Positions 42,347-50,722 are shown, counted from the first letter of the stretch. The stretch is DNA of 64,000 nt from JANQPX01 sp041398025 (GCA_041398025.1 JAWKVM010000041.1:1-64000); one strand, 5' to 3'. Notes: a model not told the origin generated them from the letters alone. Program-made: numbers and translations.

Positions 42347-43675
42347 ATGCTGCATCGACCCGGCGTCTTCGGCCTTGGCCTCGCCCTCGTGACCGCTCTC
42401 GGCCTCACGGCATCGGACGCCAGGGCAGCCGCAAAGGTCGAGGAGGTGGTGAGTGCCGGCGGCATCAGGGCCTATCTGATCAGCGAGCCCTCGATCCCCT
42501 TCATGTCGCTGTCGCTGCGCTTCGCAGGCGGAGCGGTCGCCGATCCCGAGGGCAGGGAAGGGGTCGCCACGCTGGTCTCCGGGCTCCTGGACGAGGGCGC
42601 CGGCGAGCTCGACAGCCAGGCCTTTCAGACCGAACTCGAGGACCTGGCGATCCGGCTCTCCTTCGATGCCGGTCGGGACAGCTTTTCCGGCGATCTGAAG
42701 ACGCTCACCGAGAACCGCGAGCGCGCCTTCGAGCTGCTCCGCCTCGCCCTTTCGGAGCCGCGCTTCGACGCGGAGCCGGTGGCCCGCATCAAGAGCCAGA
42801 TTCAGGCAAATCTGCGCCGCCGCCTCGACGATCCGGACCGCCTCGCCACCAGCACCTGGTTCGAACAGGCCTTCGAGGGCCATGTCTATGCGCGCCCGGT
42901 CGAGGGCACGATCGAGAGCGTGGAGGCGATTACGTCGGATGATCTCCGCGCCTTCGTCGCAGCGAGGCTGGCCCGGGACAATCTTCTGATCGGCGTCGCC
43001 GGCGACATCACGGCGGACGAGCTCGGCCCACTGCTCGACCACGCCTTCGGCGGCCTTCCCGCAAGCGCAGCGCCGCTTGCCAAAACCGCGATCGCCCCGG
43101 AGATGAGCGGGGTCTCGGTGGTCCGGCAGAACGTGCCGCAGAGCAAGGTGCTGTTCGGACAAAAGGGGCTGATGCGCGATGATCCGGATTTCTATGCCGC
43201 CTATGTCGCCAACCACATCCTGGGCGGCGGCGGCTTTTCCTCGCGCCTGACCAAGGAAATTCGCGAAGCGCGCGGTCTCGCCTATTCCGTCTACAGCTAT
43301 CTCTACCCGAGCGAGCAGGCGGCGATCTGGATGGGCGGGCTCGGCACCAGCAATGCCTCGGTGCCCCAGGCGCTCGGCCTGGTACAGTCCGAGGTCAGGC
43401 GCATGGCGGACGGCGACATCAGCGAGGAGGAGCTCGACGATGCCAAGACCTATCTCACCGGCTCCTTCCCCCTTCGCCTGACCAGCAACGACCGCATCGC
43501 CGGGCTTCTGGTGAGCATGCAGGTCAACGATCTCGGTCTCGACTATCTGGATCGACGCAACGGCTTCATCGAGGCCGTGACCCTCGACGACCTGAAACGC
43601 GTCGCCGCCCGCCTCTACGACCCGGACAAGCTCCTGACCGTGGTGGTCGGCAACCCGCCCGATCTCGAAGGCTAG
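42347..43675 (+). CDS. M16 family peptidase-like protein (non-catalytic partner)
   Basis: Signal-peptide-bearing protein of 442 aa (GVFGLGLALVTALGLTASDARA) with two M16 domains. The zinc motif is missing: the aligned segment is GVATLVSGLLDEGAGELDSQ, without HXXEH. The C-terminal half keeps the LGGGGFSSRLTKEIREARGLAYSV block typical of the substrate-binding subunit. Together with the preceding gene it forms an alpha/beta pair as in processing peptidases. The target is unknown. Confidence 0.9.
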   Translation: MLHRPGVFGLGLALVTALGLTASDARAAAKVEEVVSAGGIRAYLISEPSIPFMSLSLRFAGGAVADPEGREGVATLVSGLLDEGAGELDSQAFQTELEDLAIRLSFDAGRDSFSGDLKTLTENRERAFELLRLALSEPRFDAEPVARIKSQIQANLRRRLDDPDRLATSTWFEQAFEGHVYARPVEGTIESVEAITSDDLRAFVAARLARDNLLIGVAGDITADELGPLLDHAFGGLPASAAPLAKTAIAPEMSGVSVVRQNVPQSKVLFGQKGLMRDDPDFYAAYVANHILGGGGFSSRLTKEIREARGLAYSVYSYLYPSEQAAIWMGGLGTSNASVPQALGLVQSEVRRMADGDISEEELDDAKTYLTGSFPLRLTSNDRIAGLLVSMQVNDLGLDYLDRRNGFIEAVTLDDLKRVAARLYDPDKLLTVVVGNPPDLEG

Positions 43676-43735
43676 TGCATCGATCCAAACAGAGCGATCA
43701 GCGGTGTTTGGAAACATCGATACAAAACCAATAAC

Positions 43736-43780
43736 CTAGTGCTGCGGCTTGTGAATCATCCGACTGCGCCGCTGCACTAG
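43736..43780. repeat. Hairpin in the M16 / mutL spacer
   Basis: Arms CTAGTGCTGCGGC (43736-43748) and GCCGCTGCACTAG (43768-43780) pair with one mismatch around a 19-bp loop. A smaller repeat CCAAACA...TGTTTGG lies just upstream (43685-43712). It probably marks the end of the M16 transcript, although there is no T-tract. Confidence 0.65.
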
Positions 43781-43786
43781 GAGGGT

Positions 43787-43813
43787 CCACGTTCGCGCTT
43801 CGCTTGAACGTGG
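43787..43813. repeat. Hairpin upstream of mutL
   Basis: Perfect 8-bp arms CCACGTTC (43787-43794) and GAACGTGG (43806-43813) with an 11-nt loop, 62 bp before the mutL GTG. Possible second terminator of the M16 transcript or part of the mutL leader. Confidence 0.6.
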
Positions 43814-43874
43814 AATCTTGAGTCCGGATGCTGTAAAAAACGTCGAGCCCTCTGTAAGATCAGCGAGATCCTTC

Positions 43875-45701
43875 GTGATTCGGCTATTGCCAGCGCATAT
43901 CGTGAATCGCATCGCCGCCGGCGAGGTGGTGGAGCGGCCGGCGTCTGCCGTGAAGGAGCTGGTGGAGAACGCGATCGACGCGGGGGCGACGCGCATCGCG
44001 GTCGAGCTCGAGGCGGGCGGCAAGGGGCTGATCGCGGTCAGCGACGACGGCGTCGGCATGACGCCTGATGATCTCACGCTCGCGATCGAACGCCATGCGA
44101 CCTCCAAGCTCGACGACGATGATCTGGTCAGGATCGACACCCTCGGCTTTCGCGGCGAGGCGCTGGCCGCCCTGGCCGGTGTCAGCCGCATGACCGTCAC
44201 CAGCCGGCCGAAGGGCCAGGAGACCGCCTTTCGGCTCACGGTGGAGGCGGGCGAGGTCAAGGGGCCGGCGCCCGCGGCGGGCGGGCATGGGACGCGCATC
44301 GAGATCCGGGATCTGTTCTTCGCCACCCCGGCGCGCCTGAAATTCCTGAAGACCGAGCGCAGCGAAGCCCAGGCGGCGAAAGAGGTGGTCGAGCGCCTGG
44401 CGATGGCGGCCCCGGGGGTCGCGTTCACGCTTGCCGCCGATGGGCGCCAAGTGCTCAATCTCGGCCTGGGGAGCGCCGACCTGTTTCAGAGCTTTCGGGC
44501 GCGCATCGGCACGATCATGGGCAAGGCCTTTGCCGAGAATGCCCTTCCCCTGGACACGGATCGGGACGGCATCCGGCTTTCCGGCATGATCGGCCTGCCG
44601 ACCGAGAGCCGGCCGAACGGGCGCTTTCAGCATCTGTTCGTCAACCAGCGGCCGGTCCAGGACAAGCTTCTGAAGACGGCGCTGCGCGCCGCCTATGGCG
44701 ATCTCCTGTTCGCCGGGCGCCAGCCCATGGCCGCGCTGTTCCTGGAGCTGGACTCCGATCGCGTCGACGTCAATGTCCATCCGGCCAAGGCGGAAGTGCG
44801 CTTTCGCGAGCCCGGCGTGGTCCGCGGCCTGATCATCGGCGGCATCAAGCACCGCCTCGCCGAGGCCGGCTGCCGCACCACCTCGTCCCTCGGCGGCGCG
44901 GCGCTCGGGTCGTTCTCGGCCGGCGGTTCACCGGCCTCGGCGTTCGGCCAGGCGCGGATCGAGCGCCCGGTCTCCCCCGCCCTCCGGGAGGAAGCCCAGG
45001 CGTTCCAGGCCCCGCTCGCGCAGGTCAGGGGTCAAGGCCCCGCCTTGCCGGCCTCGCTGGATGTGGGGCTGCCGGCGGCGCGTGACGACAGCCGCTATGA
45101 CGAGGTGGAGCCTACGGCCGCCGGCCGCCTCGGAGCGGCGCGGGCGCAGCTGTTCGATGCCTATATCATCGCGCAGACCGCTGACGGCATGCTGCTGGTC
45201 GATCAGCACGCTGCCCATGAACGCCTGGTCTATGAACGGCTGAAGGGGCATCTCGCGGCGAGGGGCGTGCCGCGCCAGGGCCTGCTTCTGCCCGAGGTGG
45301 TCGAGCTCGAGGACGATCTGATCGAGCGCCTGGAGGCACGCCTTCCCGAGCTTGAGCGCCTCGGCCTGGTGCTGGAGAGCTTCGGCCAGGGCGCTGTGGT
45401 GGTGCGCGAGACGCCTGCCATGCTGCAGAACCCGGACATCAAGCGCCTGGTGCGCGACCTCGCCGAGGATCTGGTGGAGATCGGCGAAGCCCGAAGCCTG
45501 GAAAGCGCGCTCGAGCGGGTGGCGGCGACCATGGCCTGCCATGGCAGCGTGCGCGCCGGCCGGCGCCTGACCATGGCGGAGATGAACGCCCTCCTGCGCG
45601 AGATGGAGGTGACCCCCAACAGCGGCCAGTGCAATCACGGCCGCCCGACCTATGTCGCCATCGCCGAAGCCGACATCGAACGCCTTTTCAAGCGCCGCTG
45701 A
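43875..45701 (+). CDS. mutL: DNA mismatch repair protein MutL
   Basis: ATPase that couples mismatch recognition to strand incision, 608 aa. The N-terminal GHKL ATPase shows VNRIAAGEVVERPASAVKEL, DAGATRIAVE, DDGVGM, TSKL and GFRGEALAAL. The transducer domain has VNQRPVQDKLL and DVNVHPAKAEVRF. A Pro/Ala-rich linker leads to the dimerisation domain with the endonuclease-related DQHAAHERL and the end motif CPHGRP-like QCNHGRPTYV. The GTG at 43875 gives the family start (IRLLPAHIVN); the longer TTG start at 43818 adds an unrelated segment. Confidence 0.96.
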   Translation: MIRLLPAHIVNRIAAGEVVERPASAVKELVENAIDAGATRIAVELEAGGKGLIAVSDDGVGMTPDDLTLAIERHATSKLDDDDLVRIDTLGFRGEALAALAGVSRMTVTSRPKGQETAFRLTVEAGEVKGPAPAAGGHGTRIEIRDLFFATPARLKFLKTERSEAQAAKEVVERLAMAAPGVAFTLAADGRQVLNLGLGSADLFQSFRARIGTIMGKAFAENALPLDTDRDGIRLSGMIGLPTESRPNGRFQHLFVNQRPVQDKLLKTALRAAYGDLLFAGRQPMAALFLELDSDRVDVNVHPAKAEVRFREPGVVRGLIIGGIKHRLAEAGCRTTSSLGGAALGSFSAGGSPASAFGQARIERPVSPALREEAQAFQAPLAQVRGQGPALPASLDVGLPAARDDSRYDEVEPTAAGRLGAARAQLFDAYIIAQTADGMLLVDQHAAHERLVYERLKGHLAARGVPRQGLLLPEVVELEDDLIERLEARLPELERLGLVLESFGQGAVVVRETPAMLQNPDIKRLVRDLAEDLVEIGEARSLESALERVAATMACHGSVRAGRRLTMAEMNALLREMEVTPNSGQCNHGRPTYVAIAEADIERLFKRR

Positions 45702-45839
45702 GGGGCGAGGCGCCCCGGCCTTGGCATGCCGCCGGCCGCAGACCCGCGCCAAAACGCCCTCTGGACAAGCGCATCGACAACCGCCACATAGGGCAAGGTC
45801 GCCGTCAAGCGTGTTTGAGGAAAAATTCCTGGAGTCGAC

Positions 45840-46181
45840 ATGACCTACGTCGTCATCGAAGCCTGCATCCGGTGCAAGTATATGGACTGCGTCGAGGTCT
45901 GCCCGGTGGACTGTTTCTACGAGGGCGAGAACATGCTGGTGATCAATCCGGACGAGTGCATCGACTGCGGCGTGTGCGAGCCGGAATGCCCGGAAGAAGC
46001 CATTTTGCCCGACACCGAACCGGAAGCGGAGAAATGGCTGGAGCTCAATCGCAAGTATTCAACTGGCCCTTGGCCCAATATTACCCGAAAGGGCGAGCCA
46101 CCTGCCGATGCGGACGACTTCAAGGAGGTCGAGGGCAAGTTCGAAAAATACTTCAGCGAGAAGCCTGGCAGCGCCGCTTGA
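45840..46181 (+). CDS. fdxA: Seven-iron ferredoxin FdxA
   Basis: Electron carrier of 113 aa with two Fe-S cluster regions. The first, CIRCKYMDCVEVCPVDC, has the spacing of a 3Fe-4S-type cluster; the second, CIDCGVCEPECP, is a 4Fe-4S ligand set. The C-terminal extension (KWLELNRKYSTGPWPNITRK) is typical of FdxA in alphaproteobacteria. Usually found next to a CarD-family regulator gene, as here. Confidence 0.95.
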   Translation: MTYVVIEACIRCKYMDCVEVCPVDCFYEGENMLVINPDECIDCGVCEPECPEEAILPDTEPEAEKWLELNRKYSTGPWPNITRKGEPPADADDFKEVEGKFEKYFSEKPGSAA

Positions 46182-46430
46182 TTGTCGCGGATCGCGCCAA
46201 ACTCTTGACAAATCCGGGGATCTCGGGAGCTTTCAACTCAAGGGTAAAGCGAAAAGCATTGTATTTCTGTCCAATTCTATGATATATTGGTTAATAATCA
46301 AAATTTGGCAGTGATACGGAAGCCGCCAACATCGTGTCTACGCGGCTTTCGTCCCAGAGGCAAGCTCAGGCAATGTGGTGCTCAGCCGTCCTCAGCTCGC
46401 GTCCGGTTAGGAAGGTAGGAGTCAATCGGT

Positions 46431-46931
46431 ATGGGTAAGGATATGGCCTTTGCCGCGGATGACTATGTCGTCTATCCGTCGCATGGGGTTGGTCAGATCA
46501 AGGCGATCGAAAAGCAGGAGATCGCCGGTGATATGCTTGAAATGTACGTTGTGTCGTTCGAACAGGACCGCCTGATTCTGCGGGTTCCCGTGGGCAAGGC
46601 GCCGAAATCGGGGATGCGCAAGCTCTCCAGCAAGGACAAGATCCAGACCGCCATGAACGCGCTCAAGGCGCGCCCGCGGCCGAAGCGCACGGTGATGTGG
46701 AGCCGCCGCGCCCAGGAATATGAAGCCAAGATCAACTCCGGCGATCCCGTTTCGATCGCCGAGGTGGTGCGCGAACTGCACAAAGGCGAGGACGCCGAGC
46801 AGAGCTACAGCGAGCGCCAGATGTACCGCGCAGCCCTCGAGCGCCTGGCCCGCGAGGTCGCGGCGATCGAGCGCATCGACGAGGACATGGCGACCGAAAA
46901 ACTGCAAAAGGTGCTCGCCGCCGCAGCCTGA
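46431..46931 (+). CDS. CarD/CdnL-family transcriptional regulator
   Basis: Binds the RNA polymerase beta subunit and stabilises open promoter complexes, especially at rRNA and biosynthetic genes. The N-terminal Tudor-like RNA-polymerase-interaction domain is FAADDYVVYPSHGVGQIKAI. The helical C-terminal DNA-binding domain includes PKRTVMWSRRAQEYEAKI. 166 aa, normal. The 249-bp upstream gap is AT-rich around 46245-46310 and likely contains the promoter. A strong intrinsic terminator follows. Confidence 0.94.
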   Translation: MGKDMAFAADDYVVYPSHGVGQIKAIEKQEIAGDMLEMYVVSFEQDRLILRVPVGKAPKSGMRKLSSKDKIQTAMNALKARPRPKRTVMWSRRAQEYEAKINSGDPVSIAEVVRELHKGEDAEQSYSERQMYRAALERLAREVAAIERIDEDMATEKLQKVLAAAA

Positions 46932-46954
46932 CCGGCCGCGATGACGAGGTGACG

Positions 46955-46981
46955 AAAAAGGCCGCGCAAGCGGCCTTTTTT
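46955..46981 (+). terminator. Intrinsic terminator of the carD gene
   Basis: GGCCGC (46960-46965), loop GCAA and GCGGCC (46970-46975), extended by A5 on the left and T6 on the right. A textbook Rho-independent terminator, usable from both sides because of the A and T tracts. It starts 23 bp after the carD stop codon. Confidence 0.93.
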
Positions 46982-47049
46982 GCGCCGTCGGAACGGCGGC
47001 GGACCGCCTCGTCCTCTCCCCCGGCCTCCCCGCTTCGATCGCCGCCGTC

Positions 47050-47206
47050 TTTACCGTTTATTCACCTGTCCCCGTCAGTATTGCCTCCCGGTCCATGCGA
47101 CCCTGGGAGTCCGAGCCTCGCCCCGCCGTTTCCCGCCGGGCGGACGTTGCCGGATCGCATGGACCATGAAACAGCATGCCGGGGACGGGTTAACGCAAGC
47201 CCTAAC
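47050..47206. repeat. Intergenic hairpin element, copy 2
   Basis: Left arm from 47090, GGTCCATGCGACCCTGGGAG, with GAGTC (GANTC) at 47107 and the loop word GAGCCTCGCCCC. The right arm to 47165 is partly decayed but keeps GGATCGCATGGACC. Left box TTTACCGTTTATTCAC (47050-47065); right box GGACGGGTTAACGCAAGC with TTAA at 47190 and a partial second TTAA-type half at about 47202. The gshB reading frame runs through it. Confidence 0.8.
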
Positions 47207-48297
47207 GGGTGCACGGAAACCTGTCGGACGGGAACTTGATCGCGTTGCATCGGTGGAAACGTCGTGAGATCGGCATCAACGGCCGTCGGCAGATCGTCCT
47301 TACGAACCGGATCCCGGTGCGATCGAGATGGTCGGGGCGCGCGATCACGCCGGTTTTGCCGGACCCGCTCCTCGATCACGTCCCAGATTCTGCCTTCGAG
47401 CGAGACGCCGTCGAAGCGGCCGATCTCCTGGAGGCCGGTCGGTGACGTGACGTTGATCTCGGTCAGAAAATCGCCGATCACGTCGATCCCGACGAAGATC
47501 AGCCCCTGCTCTTTCAGCACCGGGCCGATTTCCGCGCAGATTTCCTCCTCGCGCCGGGTGAGCGTCGAGCGCTCGGCGCGGCCGCCGACATGGAGATTGG
47601 CCCGGGCCTCGCCCTCGGCCGGCACCCGATTCAGAGCGCCCGCGGGCTCGCCGTCGATCAGGATGATGCGCTTGTCGCCCGCACGCACGGCAGGCAGATA
47701 TTGCTGCACCATCAGCGGCTCGTCGATCGTCTGGGCGAACAGCTCCAGCAGGCTCGAAAGATTGTCGTCGTCCGGCCTGATGTGAAACACCCCGGCGCCG
47801 CCATTGCCGTAGAGCGGCTTGACGATGATGTCCTGATAGTCGCGCCGGAACGCCTTGATCTGCTCCGGATCATAGGTGATCAGGGTCGGCGGCATCAGGT
47901 CGGGAAAACGGGTGACGAACAGCTTTTCCGGCGCGTTCCTCACCGAAACCGGATCGTTGACCACCAGCGTCTGCGGATGCACGCGCTCCAGCAGGTGGGT
48001 GGCGCCGATATAGCCCATGTCGAAAGGGGGATCCTGGCGCATCAGCACCACGTCGAGCGTCGCCAGATCCAGGATCTCGGCGCTGCCGAGCGTCGCATGG
48101 TTGCCGCGCTCGCGCCGGACGATCATCGGCCGCGCCCTGGCGATCACCCGCCCGCGATCATAGCCGAGATCGGTCGGCAGATAGTGGAACAGCTCATGGC
48201 CGCGGCGCAGCGCTTCGAGAGCGAGCGCGAAACTGCTGTCGGCCTCGATGTCGATCGCCTCGATCGGGTCCATCTGAAACGCTACGGCTAGGCTCAA
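47062..48297 (-). CDS. gshB: Glutathione synthetase (frame runs past the normal end)
   Basis: ATP-grasp ligase joining gamma-glutamylcysteine and glycine. The normal enzyme is complete in residues 1-316: VAFQMDPIEAIDIEADSSFA, RQDPPFDMGYI, the ATP-binding VKPLYGNGGAGVFHI, and DVIGDFLTEINVTSPTGLQE. Instead of ending after ERVRQNR the frame stays open for 95 more codons into hairpin element copy 2, giving 411 aa with an unstructured tail. A one-base shift at about 47335 would give an immediate TGA. The TTG at 48297 is the start, with GGAGG 7 bp upstream and the family N-terminus. Confidence 0.93.
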   Translation of the reverse strand: MSLAVAFQMDPIEAIDIEADSSFALALEALRRGHELFHYLPTDLGYDRGRVIARARPMIVRRERGNHATLGSAEILDLATLDVVLMRQDPPFDMGYIGATHLLERVHPQTLVVNDPVSVRNAPEKLFVTRFPDLMPPTLITYDPEQIKAFRRDYQDIIVKPLYGNGGAGVFHIRPDDDNLSSLLELFAQTIDEPLMVQQYLPAVRAGDKRIILIDGEPAGALNRVPAEGEARANLHVGGRAERSTLTRREEEICAEIGPVLKEQGLIFVGIDVIGDFLTEINVTSPTGLQEIGRFDGVSLEGRIWDVIEERVRQNRRDRAPRPSRSHRDPVRKDDLPTAVDADLTTFPPMQRDQVPVRQVSVHPLGLALTRPRHAVSWSMRSGNVRPAGNGGARLGLPGSHGPGGNTDGDR

Positions 48298-48441
48298 GAT
48301 TCATCCTCCAACACCGGCCGGAACGGAAATGGCACGCCACGCATCCCGACGATGGCGCTCGGTCTTGACACTGCCGAGGCCAGGAGGCTTTGTCCAGCTG
48401 TCGGCACCGGCTTCCCGCCCCAACCTCCTGCGAGACGATCG

Positions 48442-48825
48442 ATGGCCTATGATGACAGCAACGTGTTCGCCAAAATCCTGCGCGGCGAGATCCCCTGCAG
48501 CAAGATCCACGAGAGCGAGCACGCGCTTGCCTTCCGAGATATCAACCCGATGGCGCCGGTGCACGCCCTGGTGATCCCGAAGGGCGCCTACGTTTCCATG
48601 GACGATTTCACCGCCAAGGCCTCGGCGGCGGAAATCGAGGATTTCTTCCGCACCGTGGGCGAGGTCGCAAGACAGCTGGGCGTCGCCGAACACGGCTATC
48701 GCCTGATCGCCAATACCGGCCGGCACGGCCACCAGGAAGTCCCGCATTTCCACATGCACATCTTCGGCGGCGCCCCGCTCGGCCGCATGATCAAAAAGGT
48801 CGAAGGTGGCGCGGCCACCTCGTGA
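48442..48825 (+). CDS. HIT family protein (HINT-like)
   Basis: Histidine-triad nucleotide-binding hydrolase of 127 aa, probably acting on adenosine phosphoramidates. The triad is His102, His104 and His106 in EVPHFHMHIFGG, with the N-terminal VFAKILRGEIPCSKIHES and HALVIPKG motifs. ATG at 48442 preferred because the 30 upstream codons are not family-like. The final codons (GGAATS) are supplied by copy 5 of the short palindrome, so the palindrome has altered the C-terminus. Divergent from gshB. Confidence 0.94.
   Translation: MAYDDSNVFAKILRGEIPCSKIHESEHALAFRDINPMAPVHALVIPKGAYVSMDDFTAKASAAEIEDFFRTVGEVARQLGVAEHGYRLIANTGRHGHQEVPHFHMHIFGGAPLGRMIKKVEGGAATS
48805..48819. repeat. Short palindrome, copy 5 (GGTGGC-GCG-GCCACC)
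   Basis: Perfect 6-bp arms and a GCG centre inside the last seven codons of the HIT gene, 4 bp before its stop. Identical in sequence to copy 1. Confidence 0.8.
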
Positions 48826-49340
48826 CTTTTCGGCCGTCATCGCCTGGCGAGGCGGTATGCGGCCAGGCTTTCGGCGGCCTGAGAAGGCGCAGATCGACGG
48901 CAGGCCGCGAACGGGCGGGCGGAGGCCTCGCCTCGGACCGTGCATTCAGGCCAGGCTTAACCTTTCCTTCATGCACTCTCGCTATACCGGAACGGCCTTG
49001 CCGGTCCATGCGACCCTGGGAATCCGCCCGCCACTCGGGAAAGGTTGGAGCGAGGCTCGGACTCCCAGGATCGCATGGACCAGGCTACGGAGTATGGAGC
49101 GGACGCTTTAAGATTTCGTTAGCGGCGGGGAAACCAGCAGACGACCTGCCGTCATGGCCCAGGTGTTCAAGCCGAAACGCCCAGCTTCTCGCGGAGCCCA
49201 CCCGAAGGCCCACGATGTCGTACGCTTCGATCAGTCACGCCTGCAACGACGCCCCTTTCCCCAGGAAAGAACCGCATACCCGCTCGACAAGAACGCGCTC
49301 AGCACCACCGCTCACAAAGTCCATGAGGTGGCCACGCCAC
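48826..49340. other. Intergenic region between convergent HIT and ankyrin genes
   Basis: Spacer of 515 bp bounded on both sides by the short palindrome. Its middle is copy 3 of the hairpin element. A plus-strand frame from 49154 (starts MAQVFKPKRPASRGAHP) remains open past the palindrome into antisense ankyrin sequence; it has no recognisable domain and I do not call it a gene. Confidence 0.55.
48957..49122. repeat. Intergenic hairpin element, copy 3
   Basis: Arms 49003-49026 and 49058-49081 (24 bp, two mismatches), starting GGTCCATGCGACCCTGGGAA. Each arm has a GANTC site (GAATC 49020, GACTC 49060). The loop word GAGCCTCGCTCC is on the opposite strand relative to copies 1 and 2, as if the hairpin core were inverted, yet the flanking boxes keep their order: CTTAACCTTTCCTTCAT on the left (48957-48972) and TTAA-GATTTCG-TTAG on the right (49108-49122). 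Confidence 0.85.
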
Positions 49341-49341
49341 C
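49327..49341. repeat. Short palindrome, copy 6 (GGTGGC-CAC-GCCACC)
   Basis: Perfect 6-bp arms around CAC. The right arm ends on the first base of the complement of the ankyrin gene's TAG stop (49341-49343). Preceded by GA and followed by TAG like copies 3 and 4. Confidence 0.8.
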
Positions 49342-49802
49342 TAGCGGAGCATGGCGGCGATGGGGTCGTCGGTGCCGCGGCGTTCGGCGTAGTCGAGGGC
49401 GGTTCGGCCCCATTGGTCCTGGATGGTCGGCAGGGCGCCGTGGTCGAGCAGGAGGGTGACGATCTCGGGATGGTTGCGCGAGGCGGCGAGGATCAGGGGC
49501 GTGACCTCCTCGTCGTCCTGCCAGTCGACCGTAGCGCCATAGCCGATCAGGATCTCGGCGGTGGCGAAATGGCCGTCTCGTGCCGCGAAGATCAGCGCGG
49601 TGTTGCCGTTCTCGTCGGCATGATCGGGCGGCGTGCCTGCCGCGAGTGCTGCCCAGACGCCGACCGCGTCGCCGCGCCTGGCCGCCAGCAGCAGTTCCTG
49701 CTCGACGCTCGGCCGGAGGGGCGCCGGCAGCCGTTCGGAGCTGCAGCCGGCAATGCCCACCAGCAGGAGCGACAGAATGCAGAATCGCCGCGCTCTGGTC
49801 AT
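49341..49802 (-). CDS. Ankyrin-repeat lipoprotein
   Basis: Exported protein of 153 aa with a lipoprotein signal (FCILSLLLVGIAGC, Cys20). Three to four ankyrin repeats fill the rest (LLLAARRGDAVGVWAALAAG, NGNTALIFAARDGHFATAEI, VTPLILAASRNHPEIVTLLL, WGRTALDYAERRG). Periplasmic ankyrin proteins are usually small binding or protective partners of an enzyme. It begins by overlapping the stop of the SMP-30 gene (ATGA), so the lactonase-like enzyme is its obvious candidate partner. Confidence 0.88.
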   Translation of the reverse strand: MTRARRFCILSLLLVGIAGCSSERLPAPLRPSVEQELLLAARRGDAVGVWAALAAGTPPDHADENGNTALIFAARDGHFATAEILIGYGATVDWQDDEEVTPLILAASRNHPEIVTLLLDHGALPTIQDQWGRTALDYAERRGTDDPIAAMLR

Positions 49803-50722
49803 GTATTCAGGTAGTTCAGCGGCGCGCCGGCGGTTGGCCAGTCGACCGCGACCAGTCGGCCCGAATTCGACAGCGTGATATAGGCGGTCTTCAGATCCTT
49901 GCCGCCGAAGCAGATATTGGTCGTCCAGAGATCCGGCATCGGCACGTGCTCGGCCTCGATGCCGTCCGGCGAGATCACGGTGATGCCGCCATTGATCAGG
50001 GTGGCGACGCAGATCCGCCCTTCCGCGTCCACGGCCAGGCTGTCGAAGCGCTGATAGCCCCCCATGCCGCGCACCAGCTTGCCGCCATGCGGGATCGGCC
50101 AGGGCTCCTTGGCGAGCTTGCCGGGCGAGAGGATCGGCCAGGACCAGAGCCTGGCCGATTCGGTCTCGACCGCATAGAGCGTCCTGCCGTCCGGCGACAG
50201 GCCGATGCCGTTCGGCGTGATCAGCGGAAAGGCGATCTCCTCGATCAGCGAGCCGTCCGCCTTCGCATAATAGAGGGCGCCGCGGTCGATCTCTCTCGCG
50301 CGCGCTTTGCCCAGATCGGTGAAGTAGAAGCCGCCCTGATCATCGAAGACGATGTCGTTCGGCCCCTTCAGCGGGTGATCATGCGTACCACGATACAGCA
50401 CTTCGATCGCGCCGGTGTCGAGATCGACCCGCTCGATGCGCCCGCCGCTATAGTCGTAGGCCTCGCGTATCGGCTGCAGGCCGGCGCCGGCGCGCGCGAA
50501 TTCGAAGCCGCCATTGTTGCAGATGTAGCATTTGCCGTCGGGACCGATCGCAGCACCGTTCGGCCCGCCGCCGGTCTCGGCCACGATCTCCTTGCGCCCG
50601 TCCGCATGCACCCGGGTCAGGGTCCGGCGTCCGATCTCGACCAGCAGCACCGAGCCGTCGGGCATGCTGATCGGGCCCTCGGGAAACATCAAACCATCCG
50701 TGATCTCGCGAAATTCCGTCAT
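49799..50722 (-). CDS. SMP-30/gluconolactonase-family protein
   Basis: Six-bladed beta-propeller hydrolase family of 307 aa; members open sugar lactones or similar esters with a bound divalent metal. Motifs: GLMFPEGPISMPDGSVLLVE (metal-binding Glu), GPNGAAIGPDGKCYICNNGG, LKGPNDIVFDDQGGFYFTD and ITPNGIGLSPDGRTLYAVE. The ATG at 50722 (MTEFREI) gives the typical family N-terminus; 50758 is possible. It has no signal peptide, so the enzyme is likely cytoplasmic even though the coupled ankyrin protein is exported. Confidence 0.9.
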   Translation of the reverse strand: MTEFREITDGLMFPEGPISMPDGSVLLVEIGRRTLTRVHADGRKEIVAETGGGPNGAAIGPDGKCYICNNGGFEFARAGAGLQPIREAYDYSGGRIERVDLDTGAIEVLYRGTHDHPLKGPNDIVFDDQGGFYFTDLGKARAREIDRGALYYAKADGSLIEEIAFPLITPNGIGLSPDGRTLYAVETESARLWSWPILSPGKLAKEPWPIPHGGKLVRGMGGYQRFDSLAVDAEGRICVATLINGGITVISPDGIEAEHVPMPDLWTTNICFGGKDLKTAYITLSNSGRLVAVDWPTAGAPLNYLNT

